From contig NC_089723.1 in assembly GCF_035083965.1 (NCBI RefSeq), forward strand, positions 38,819,193 through 38,883,192: a DNA stretch of 64,000 nucleotides, written 5' to 3'. Both the position numbers and the translations under genes were made by a program. The notes beneath the pieces were generated by a model. It was given only the letters and a program-made list of their open reading frames with translations. It did no database searches and was not told the origin of the DNA. Below, one piece after another: positions 37,401 to 46,647 of this stretch (position 1 is its first letter; every line of letters begins with the position of its first letter). This DNA is from Branchiostoma lanceolatum. Taxonomy: Eukaryota; Chordata; Leptocardii; Amphioxiformes; Branchiostomatidae.

Positions 37401-39570
37401 GGGTCCTCCGTCTCAGAACCAGGTGTACCATCCCCCGCAGCTGATCCGTCACCTGCCACCGCCCAGAACAAGTACATATTTAATATCTTTATCTATATCT
37501 GTATAGCTGGTATAACTGCCCTTCAGCGTAACACACCTGCTTCTGTATCTGTATAGCCAGTATAACCGCTCTTCGGCATAACACATAAGCTTCTGTATCT
37601 GTATAGCTAGCCAGTATAATCACCCTCCGGCGTAACACTGATTCACAGGCACAGCAGCAGCTGGTTATGTTTCACTGAACAACCTGTCACATCTAAAATT
37701 TGCACATATAACTCATGCATTGTTACAGTACTTGACGATAATGAGTTCCACACTACGATTGTTCCAGGAAAATTACAAATTTTTGAACACCTCAATCCTA
37801 GGTTGATCAGTCTGGTACTTGTAGCCATGACTATTTCTTGTCCTTTTCTAAGCTTATCAGTCGGTATGTCTAGGAAATACCAATTTTTGAACACTAGGAA
37901 ATACAAATTTTTGAAACTAGGAAATACAAATTTTTGAACACCTCAATCCTAGATACAGCATCTCCAAACGGCAGCTGGAGATGACCATGATGGCCATCGC
38001 GGTCCGGGAGAAGCGAGCGGACTTCCACAAGACCTGCTGGTACGTTCACCAGGAGGTGCAGACCAAACACAGCATCACGGACCTCCCCGTCCCCAACAAG
38101 TGGACATACGTCACCAAGCAGAAGTCAGACAGTCCCAAGTCTCAGGGAGCAACTCCAGGTTTGTTTGTTTGTTTGTTTGTCTAGTTATTTTACCAGGGAG
38201 TACATATCGGCTACAAGGTGTTTTTCTTTCAATGTGCCCTGGACTGAATTAACCCTCTCTGTGGACTCATTTGAATGTGCATTGTTAATATTTTATTGTA
38301 TTTTGTCCAGTTACAACCTACTAAACTCCAGGTTAGTAACACAGGTCTCCGTATCTAAGATGAATGTTTTTTGTTTCTTTACACCCAAAATAGTTACTCA
38401 AGCAACTGGATAAAATTTTGAAACAGTCAAGACGTTTCAGACAGCATCCGCTGTCTTATTACCTGGATGTCTAACCTTTATCTACGTTTTTGTTTCTTTG
38501 TTTATTTTCTTAAACAGTTACAAGAGATAAACAAGAGATAACAGATAAAGTTACGCGGACCACAAAGTGATACAAAACCAAAGTAACTTACATAACATGA
38601 ATATAATATCATATAACTCCCTGCTTTGTATAATTTCTATACTATCTGGATAATAGCTACGTAAAAAGCTACATGTATCTCTGTTTAAGCATTTGAATGT
38701 GCATTGTAACCGTTTTTATTGTCCAGTTACCAGGGCTAGCCTTTCATGATAGCCTACAGCTAGTTGGGTAGCTCTGGCTGTATATTATTTTTTACAGCAT
38801 AATAAAGATCAAGTCCAGGTTCTGCCAGGGCATTGTTACCTTTGAATGTGCATTGTAACGGTTTTTATTGTATTTTGTCCAGTTACCAGGGCTAGCCCTT
38901 TATTGTAGCCAGCGGCTAATTGGGTAGCCCTGGCTGTATATTATTTTATACACCATAATAAATAAAATCAACTCCATGTTCCGCAGGGTCCAAGAAGGAG
39001 ACACCAGCTAAAGATGAGAGACCAGCAACACCGTCCGTCCCTGGCTCCAACATCAGACAGTTTGTCCAACCGATGTCTCCGGCGGCGCTCTTCAAGAGCC
39101 CTCAGCAGCAGAAGGAGCAAGACAAGCCGCCAACAACGCCCACTACCTCGCCCGGGCCTGCCGGCATCCTCAACTTCTTTAAGAAGGCAGCGGGGAAGGT
39201 TAAGGAGTCTGGGAAGGAGGATGCAGGGTACCACGCGGATTCGGAAGAAGAAGACTGCATGCTTGTCGAGGAGATGAGCACGCCACCAAAGTCGGCAGCC
39301 AGTCAGTCCACAGGTACCTCCTCAAGTTCAGGTAGCAATTCCTGTGTACTCAAGGAGGTACTTGAGAAATCTGAAGGTCTGAAAGTAAAGGAAGGGACAC
39401 CGCAAGACGTCAGCCTAGTCAAACCTCAGCTCTCTGCAAGGCAAGAGGTTTCTGAGAAATCTGGAGATGCTAACGGCCTGCCTGTAAAAGAAGGGACACC
39501 ACAAGACACCAGTTGTGTAAAGCCTCAGACCTCTGCAGAGCAGGAGGCAATGGAAGTCACTCCACAGTAA
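28500..39570 (+). CDS. CHAF1A: Chromatin assembly factor 1 subunit A (CAF-1 p150), complete, 18 exons
   Basis: Large subunit of CAF-1, which deposits new H3-H4 on replicated DNA in the nucleus through PCNA. Exons: 28500-28569, 28989-29048, 29643-30715, 31029-31082, 31370-31611, 31992-32073, 32585-32662, 33125-33247, 33553-33641, 33952-34114, 34498-34575, 35069-35173, 35526-35699, 36306-36423, 36828-37007, 37321-37471, 37953-38158, 38987-39570. All junctions are GT-AG and in phase, giving 1209 residues (human protein about 956). Landmarks: KLKQARLPFK across the exon 2/3 junction, like the human N-terminal non-canonical PIP region; the K/E/R-rich coiled coil, residues about 402-527; PIP-like FQSFFFKPK at about 538; MKLLQFHENYRPAYYGTWNK; the acidic region DSDDEWEEEEPGES; the C-terminal winged-helix part with KTCWYVHQEV; and a tail with DSEEEDCMLVEE. 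The extra length lies mainly in the Ser/Thr-rich exon 3. Confidence 0.95.
32227..32541. mobile_element. MITE in CHAF1A intron 6, hAT-like ends
   Basis: Starts CAGGGATCTCCCC and ends GGGAGAACCCTG, inverse of each other. GGTTACTCA flanks both sides (from about 32218 and 32543). The 220-codon frame crossing it into exon 7 is a by-product. The element ends about 40 bp before the exon 7 acceptor. Confidence 0.6.
33347..33410. repeat. Short palindrome in CHAF1A intron 8
   Basis: ATCCTGTTTAG, GCTCTGCCTTCACGTG and their inverse AGGCAGAGTCTG, CTAAACAGGAT form arms of about 30 bp centred on CACGTG. Probably a foldback MITE. Confidence 0.65.
36488..36655 (+). mobile_element. tRNA-derived SINE in CHAF1A intron 14
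   Basis: GCGTAGTCCAGTGGTTAGCC (A box), GCGTTCGAATCCCGGC (B box), then TTGCAGTCCTTAGGACAGG and ACGTTAAGCCATGGTCCAC. Same family as 2938-3092, opposite orientation. Confidence 0.75.
37480..37640 (+). repeat. 'GTATCTGTATAG..CGCCCTTCAGCG' dispersed repeat
   Basis: Three imperfect units of about 60 bp (TATAACTGCCCTTCAGCGTA, ACACACCTGCTTCTGTATC). Fragments also occur at 425-545, 35350-35430 (reverse) and 54525-54620. It begins immediately after the CHAF1A exon 16 donor. Confidence 0.65.
38690..38970 (+). repeat. Direct duplication in CHAF1A intron 17
   Basis: TTTGAATGTGCATTGTAAC, GGTTTTTATTG and GTCCAGTTACCAGGGCTAGC recur at 38691 and 38841, each followed by TTGGGTAGC, CTGGCTGTATATTATTTT and CATAATAAA. 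About 145-bp unit, two copies. Confidence 0.75.
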
Positions 39571-40178
39571 CACATCCTGCATGGCAGACCTTCTGGAACC
39601 GGGGCTGCGTAACTTACTGTAACATCAGGTACAGGTACAGAGGTTTTGGTACAGGTCTAGATCTGTACCTGAACTGTTTGACTAAGTAACCTGTGGTCTT
39701 CACTCTTCAATGACGACAGAAACATTAATTAACAGTACATTGATGATCTGGTATTTTAGACCTGTACCTGAATGATTTTCATGGTACTTCACTAGTACCA
39801 GTATGCAGCCCTGTCTGAAACCCTGCATCAACGGCAATCTTGGAGACTTTAAATATCTGTCAGATTATTCAAAATATAGAAATTTGTGCATTTGATGCTG
39901 GCGCTTAGTTGTGTGTAGAAGAGAATAACCTTAACATTCTCCCCGCTGAAGTGGCCTTTTGGCAGCAAATTTGTATTGGTTAGAAGGTTAGGCAGCAGGG
40001 AGAAGGTTAAAAAGGAAAGGAGTACAATTTATCAAAAGATTAGGGTGTGTAATAGTGTTGGGTTGAGACTGTGATATGCTAGAGTGCCTTCTTAATGCAA
40101 ACTCTGCAGTAAGATCTCCATGTAGAAACAATGCAATATACATGTATTGGTGCTGTCTTGTTTTGTATAGTATAGTCC

Positions 40179-40184
40179 AATAAA
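40179..40184 (+). terminator. Probable CHAF1A polyadenylation signal
   Basis: AATAAA about 610 bp after the CHAF1A stop codon. A second AATAAA sits near 40549. The 3' UTR between them includes repeat-derived sequence (the TGACCACTC element from 40190), so the first signal is preferred. Confidence 0.45.
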
Positions 40185-40189
40185 CAATG

Positions 40190-40385
40190 TACCGTCAAAC
40201 CTGTCCAAGATGACCACTCAGAGGACCGATAACATCAGGTCTATGTGGACAGATGGTCACTATAGACAGGGTTCTCAATGCTTCACCTTTTGGCAAAAAA
40301 CTATCTAGGGTACCACCAAAAGGTGGCCACATTGGTCTGGTGGTCCTTATTTAGAGGTGGTCTCTTGTACAGATTTGACTGAAAT
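40190..40385 (+). mobile_element. 'GTCAAACCTGTCCAAGATGA' MITE
   Basis: Begins GTCAAACCTGTCCAAGATGA and ends GTACAGATTTGAC, loosely inverse. It carries GGTGGTCCTTATTTAGAGG. A close copy is at 61285-61428 in the phosphatase gene (GTCAAACCTGCCCAAGATGA). Confidence 0.65.
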
Positions 40386-42138
40386 ATAACGGAATTGTGT
40401 TAAGTGAATCCAAGTACATTCCTTATAAGCTGTTCAGGTATGCTTTTCTTTTCAAGTGTATACTGTATGACCAGGCTTCGCAAATGTTGCCGACATAGTT
40501 GTGAAGTTGTACATAGATGATACTGAGAATTAACCAATATAGTAAAGCTTAATAAACTTTCTAACCGTGAAATATATTAGATTGAGCCTGTACATTATTC
40601 AGAAAGATATCACAATACTTTACAGAAAGATATTACACTACTTTACATCTACATGTTTTAGCTTCTCAGGATGTCTAATGTCAATCTGTGACAAACAATA
40701 AGAAACAATAATCTCTGTATGTCAAATTAGTTATGTGATGTTAGCGTTTCCAAGTGTAGGAGATAATTGGAACACAGATATGTACAAATGTACTTATTCA
40801 TGACAACATTGCATTCCCGCAAAAAGTTGTGTTGTGTTTCCAAGACAAGTCTTAGTCCAACAAAGATGCCTTACATGGGGATGATTGTCATAAAGACTTA
40901 TTTTGGGGGTCCCTTCCAGGGAAAAAGTGATGCTATCATTGCTCAAGTTCATTGTGTGATAACAGACTACTGGTATATGCTGACAATAGCACAAACTACA
41001 GACTCTTTTGTTCTGGGCAGTTACAGTAAGGGAAGCATTTTTAACGCCCATGTTACATGGTGCACTTTCTGTTTGCATTTACATTATATATAGCATATCC
41101 AAAAGATGTGATATTGAGACCAATTCCTTGTCCAGGAATGAATGTCAAGTTCATTATGCTATCCCAGACCACTGAAAGTATGTAAAAAGTATGTTGATTT
41201 ATAGTACATTCTACAGACTCTTGGATTACAGGAACGGAAGCATTTTTCTAAGCCTAAGTTGCATACATAGAATATACAATGATTTGAAATTGAGACCAAT
41301 TTCCTCTCCACATATGAATGTCTGTATGGACTTGAAGCACGGGAAAATGGCTTTTAGAATAAAGGTTTTTCTTTACAAGTCTACTGATCTTTTTATTATG
41401 AGCAGTGTCCGGCTTGGTGAATATAAGGCCATCAACTGGGCATCTAGTAGTTCATGTATCAAACTATTGTAACTAGATAGTAATGCACAGATGAACTAGA
41501 TTGATATTGATGTATTTCCACAACGTTCCTTGTGAAGTTGGTTGACGAACGACTACAATTTTGGACTGTGTGATCAAATTCATCATACTGTAATGAACAT
41601 GCTGCTGCCAGTCATTCGAAAACCATAGCAGGCAAAACGTTGACTTGAATTCGTGGTCATGGCGCTGAGAGGTAGTCAGTTGGTGGCCATCTGTCACCTT
41701 CCACAGGCCAGGAAAATATGAACTGGTTCAACCACGTGCTGCAGTTTGGTGGGGATACAAGCTCAGTCACGTTTGGGACCGCATTCTTCAAATTGCAGCA
41801 GCGACACCTAGCTGCAGTGCGAAGTTGAACCAGTCAGTACTGCCACAAGAAAGATGACAGACGGTCACCGAAACGTCGGCAAGGTATCAACTCTTTGGTT
41901 GTGTACTAAGAACACTGTTATCCAGAAGCTATTTATCTATTCATTCCAATTCTTGTAGGTCATATTTACGTTCGTCTGTATTTGTGGATCAGCCGTTACC
42001 AGCGAGAGTAATGACACCCAGTGTAATGAATCGTCTCATTTTCAACAAATACAAATGGACATTTCGGCGGCAGCATTTGTGACGCTATTATCTATTGCAA
42101 TGCCACAACAGTTGTCCATTTCCAAGCCTTGAGAAAGA
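40385..42138. other. Intergenic between CHAF1A and the unknown gene
   Basis: AT-rich. Contains a diverged duplicate pair around 40790-41100 and 41100-41330, and a 'CACCGAAACGTCGGCAAGG' repeat tail at 41868. No convincing exon seen. Confidence 0.5.
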
Positions 42139-44031
42139 TCAAAAACGATCGCGGCGGAACTGGATCTCGTCGTCAACTTCCGTGAACGCCGTCGGTACCT
42201 CCTTAGCAGTGATTGCGCAACTTTCATCACGGATGTCTTGGATCTGCTTCATCTCTTCCTGAGACTTGGTGCCGGCGGTCTTCCCCGAGGAGGCCCCAAC
42301 ACTGCTGTAGGGGATTACATCGGGAATTTTTTGTTGGCAGATCAGTACTTTGTCATAGATACATCAGAAGAACATAGCAGCCAAATAATGTAAAGGTAAG
42401 ACTGGCTGAATTTCGTAATTTTAGGCAATTTTGAAGACTAAATATATAAAATCATGAAGTAAGAGTAGGCCTAACGTTGCATACGGGGAATTAGAGTCAT
42501 CACTGCGTCATAAAAAGTAACACCCTTGCCGAATTAAGACACACAAGACATTACAATATTCAAACTTAGCAATAAAGCAAGGTGTTCGCACAAGAAATGG
42601 GTTTAAAAACTACTCAGGAGTATCGAAAAGTAAGACTAGTTCTGTACCTATCGGATGCAGCCAAAGCTGTTGACAGGACTCCTATCAGATGTTGAAGACG
42701 TTACCGTGCGGTGTTCGCACAACATCTATCTTTAAAAGCCATTCATGAGTCTCAACAAGTAAGCGCCCGGTCACATTCGTCGAACGATCGCAAGTTGAAC
42801 GCATTCTATGGAGAAAGTCGTGCGAATGTCTTGCAAATTTCACTTGTCTTATTACCGAAAAGGCTGTCATATCAGATCCTTATTCTGTCACAGCCTGATT
42901 GAAAACTCTTCGACCACGGCATCAAAATTGTACGGCGACCCACGACGATTGTGACCACGGCGTAAGAGTATTTCCGTACCTGTCGGCTGTAGCCAAAGCT
43001 ATGCTGTTGCCAGGGCTCCCGGGCCCATCAGATGTCTCTCCCATCTGTGCAGCAGGCTTCATGTTGAAGACGTTCCCGTACGGACCAAGAGGCCGTCTCC
43101 TCTGGAAGGTGTTCATGAACCGCCGCGTGTACAGGTGAAACAGGTCCCCTCCGGACAGCCTGGTGAAAAGGTGGTCTTGTGGTTAGGGTTGTTGACTTAC
43201 ATGTAGAATCTAAAAGTTCCGGGTTCGAATCCCTAGCAAGGTGGTCTTATGGTTAGGGTTGTTGACTTTTTAGAGTACCAAGCAAGGTGGTCTTGTCGTC
43301 AAGGTTTGTTAACTTTTTAGAGTCTCAAGGTTCTAGATCTTAGGCGTGCACCCTGGGCGCGACACTCCAACCGGGTTTTGCCCAGTATTATATATAGATA
43401 GGTTCGAATCCCTAGCACGGTGGTCTTGTGGTAAGGGTTGCTGACTTACACGGCTTGTGCTTACTGTACAAAATTTTCTTGTAGTACGTCTAGCACCTAT
43501 AGACGGTTTATCGGTTATGATAAACAAGCAAACAAACCTGTTAAACCTCCGGCGGATACACCTCGCCTTCAGCACGGCTGGGTTCAGCTTGGCCCTGGAG
43601 GATTGTGACGACGCCCGTCGGACTCGCACGGAAAACTGATCAGAGGAACTCAAGTCGGTCAGACTTTTGCTGGTCTTGGGTTCTTGCTTGTCTTCAATTT
43701 CACTCGGATCAGTCGAAGCCCCACCGATTGTAGTACCGCTGATGTCAACGCCAAGATCAACACCTCCAGTCTTCAATGCGGGTGAAGAAGACCGAGGGAA
43801 CGGTTGAGACCAATCTGGCATAGGAGAAACGCTTTCTTCATTATCGATACTGAAAGTACCTCCGTTCCCGGGTTGAGATGTGACGTCGTCCGTGGTCTTG
43901 AAAAGACCGGGTGCTGACGGCGACTTTCCTGTGACTTTGAACTTCTTTGAACTTGCAAGGAACGTCACCGTTTTCTTCTTGCCGGTCTTGACGGGACTGG
44001 TCCCCGAGATGTTCACTTTTACTGAGGCCAT
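42139..44031 (-). CDS. Unrecognised 279-residue Ser/Thr-rich basic protein, three exons
   Basis: Exon 1 is 44031-43538 (ends AACAG/GTTTGT, phase 2), exon 2 is 43159-42980 (entered from CACCAG, leaves at GACAG/GTACGG, phase 2) and exon 3 is 42304-42139 (entered from CCTACAG, stop TGA). Together they make exactly 280 codons with the stop, a strong sign of a real gene. The N-terminus is basic and Ser/Thr-rich (MASVKVNISGTSPVKTGKKK). Residues 140-170 are Arg-rich (VRVRRASSQSSRAK, then ARCIRRRFNR). Exon 2 holds the most structured part, LSGGDLFHLYTRRFMNTFQ followed by RRRPLGPYGNVFNMKP. The C-terminus is acidic and helical (SQEEMKQIQDIRDES). No signal peptide, membrane segment or known domain was recognised. 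It converges with CHAF1A. A decayed partial copy of exon 2 lies in intron 2. Function unknown. Confidence 0.72.
42641..42718 (-). pseudogene. Decayed partial copy of exon 2 of the unknown gene
   Basis: TGTACCTATCGGATGCAGCC, AAAGCTGTTGACAGG and GTTGAAGACGTTACCGT parallel TGTACCTGTCGGCTGTAGCC, AAAGCTATGCTGTTGCCAGG and GTTGAAGACGTTCCCGT in exon 2, with a gap of about 30 bp. No acceptor or open frame of use remains. Confidence 0.7.
42766..42964. mobile_element. MITE next to exon 2 of the unknown gene
   Basis: CGCCCGGTCACATTCGTCG at the left; ACGATTGTGACCACGGCG at the right is its imperfect inverse. It ends about 15 bp beyond the exon 2 donor at 42979. Confidence 0.5.
43168..43445 (+). mobile_element. 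tRNA-like SINE with tandem partial copies
   Basis: GGTGGTCTTGTGGTTAGGG (A-box-like) and GTTCCGGGTTCGAATCCC (B box) form a tRNA-like head at 43171-43240. The head recurs at 43238, 43283 and 43418. Lies in intron 1 of the unknown gene, 10 bp from exon 2. An opposite-strand trace is at 63255-63290. Confidence 0.65.
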
Positions 44032-46647
44032 CCCGTTTTTAATTACTTATATACCATCCATTGGCTTTGGCACGCACCAAACGTGGATTTCGAACAATTA
44101 GCAGCCCGTGGGACGCGTAGTGTATATGTGGCGTTGCCTTGGAGATGGTCATGATGACGTATTCTGTTCGAGAACATCTCTGACGCGAAGTTCTGATCCT
44201 AGTATACGGCGTAGCGTTATATTCCCGTTTTGGAATTGAATTTGACCTAGTACTCAAATAATTCCAGACAATAAGGATTAAATCAGACGTTTTCTACTTA
44301 GTTTGGGCTCCAGATTTTTCAGCTATCGCAATGAATATGTATCTTTTTCTTACTTCAGCCATTGTAGTAGAACTGACGGTTACAAGTAAGGCAATGGCAT
44401 TGAAGATGGTTGGAGAAAGGCTGGCGGATGGTACGATCGACAGCATTTCCTAGCAATGTTCATGACAACTGCAGTAGTTAGGCATCGTCCTGTTGATACG
44501 CACTTTGCTGTGCACATAGAACGCTTCAAGGAATACACGACGTGCGTCTCTCTGCACGCTTGGTCACACGACTGACTTACTTTTTTATTTCCGAATAAAG
44601 AATGATTTCACAACATTCTGACGGTAGACGAGCTGCTTATTATGTTTGATAGGTGGCAGTAGTACATTATGAGCTTCCGAACGTCTTTAAATTGACTACA
44701 CCAACGAATATGTTTTGGTCTTGGTCTCTGTGTTGCTGTTTATTTTTCAGCTAAGGATTTTTGTGCTAATGGTAACGTTACAACTAATGTACTGTAATTG
44801 TATTCATTGGTAACGTTACACATCTAACAAAATAACAAAATCTACAAATTATAACTTAATTTAACTGAGTAATCTTGAGCCCAAGTCCAGAAGTACCACA
44901 GGCTAAAACAAGTGAATATACTCCGAGTTTATTATCAGGAATTATCTTCACTACAATACAACTCCATCTCTGATGCTTCTATTCACTGTATCATGGTGAA
45001 AATGCAATAAACAATAGATATGATATACAAATTATATCAGATTAGTATTAGTCATATAAAATACAACTTCTTATATTGCATGCACCATTGACTGTTGTAA
45101 TTTACCAGAATACAATAAACAATAGATAACTGTATGATATACAAATATTGTATTAGATTAGGATTAATCATAGAAAATGGTGCATGTTCCTTGTTCCTTG
45201 CCAGAAGACACTTCCGCAGAGAAGCGGTCAAAGGAGCGAAAAGTCCACATACAGTGTGGAAAATTCTGAACCCACCGGACTTTCTGCAATACAGACATAC
45301 AGACCAGCATCTGCTGCAGTAACGTTGGTTATGGTGATAACCATAACCAAAACGTCAATTTAGCTACTAATTCACTGACAGACGATAGTTTTTATAGGAG
45401 GAGGACCCTGGGTCCTGGATTCTTGGTTACTTGATATAATGAAATGGTAATCATGCCAATCAGAATCTAATTTGCATAATTAATGGGGAAATGGTAGTTA
45501 TAGACCCACTCCATCCAATGGTACGACAGTTCAGAAATGCAACATATGTAACTGAGAAATAAAGGGATATTGATAGATACAAGTTACGCAAATGAGGACC
45601 TAACTTGCATAATTAATGGGAAAATACTGTAGTTCCATATTAGTAGATAACTGGAATTTCATACTTGTGGCATTTGGAAGTTATGTGACAGTGAATATGG
45701 TTGAATACAAATTATGCAAATGTTGGTCTAATTTGCATAATATATATTTCATGGAGATTTGAGGTCTCCAAACTCTTGTTTTGATAGGTTTGTTTGACGA
45801 GTGGTGTACTTTGGGTCCAAGGTAGCAGGGTGCCAAGTAGTGCTGCGTACCTAAACGTAACATCAGGTACAGGTACCGGTACAGCGGTTTAGGTTCAGGT
45901 CTGGACCTGTACCTGTACCTGAACAATTTAAGAATTAACTTGTGTTTTTCTGAACTTCTTCAATGACAAAAACGTAAACTATTTTCAATTTCTCAGTATC
46001 TTTATTCAAAGAACATAACTAGGTTTCCTACCGCCAAACTCCCCTGGCCTTGCTATCAAAACTCCCGGCCTGCCTGAATGATCTGTTGCATATTATTTAC
46101 GCTGTTCCAAGGTGTCACTTTGGTCACGTTTGGTGTTGCATGAGGTCAGGAGATCAGTCACAAAATAAGCACATGTTTACTTGGTGTAAATTTATATCGG
46201 TACAGTACCGGTACTTCATGATCCGGTATTTTGGACCCGTACCGAATCATTTTTACGGTACAGTACCGGTCCGCAGCACTAGTGCCAAGTGTTTCCTTGT
46301 CCAAGGGGTCGAATCAAGGGAAAGATCTGCTGATTGGCCTGCTTTCTGAAAGCCGTCAGGGAGACTCGTCAGAAAGCGGCGCGATAAAAGAAAGGTAATG
46401 GACACCCCCGCCCACCTCTGCCAGTGAAGAGAATTCTGTTGCTGGCTTACCTTTTACAAGCCCTAACGTCGGGCAAAGAACAGGAGTCACGGTTATCGAT
46501 CATTTTGCCTTCTCCCCGAAACGACGATGGTAGGTATGTTAGCTACCAGCTAGGTATGCGCAGTTAGCTCCGAGTCTCAGTCACGGGTAGGATCGCCTTG
46601 CGAAAATTGCGGCCTTAATTTGCTAAGCCTGGAGTTAAACGGGACAC
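44032..46647. other. Intergenic, repeat-rich
   Basis: Holds a direct duplication (45003-45060 and 45110-45170, AATACAATAAACAATAGATA-like), fragments of the ATTTGCATAATTAATG family (45400-45750) and the 'GGTACAGGTACCGGTAC' repeat (45840-46280), also seen at 39625-39800. No exon recognised. Confidence 0.5.

Noticed and set aside
43171..43240. Functional tRNA gene
   Set aside because: A- and B-box-like sequences are present but the stems do not pair into a cloverleaf and partial tandem copies follow; SINE-derived.
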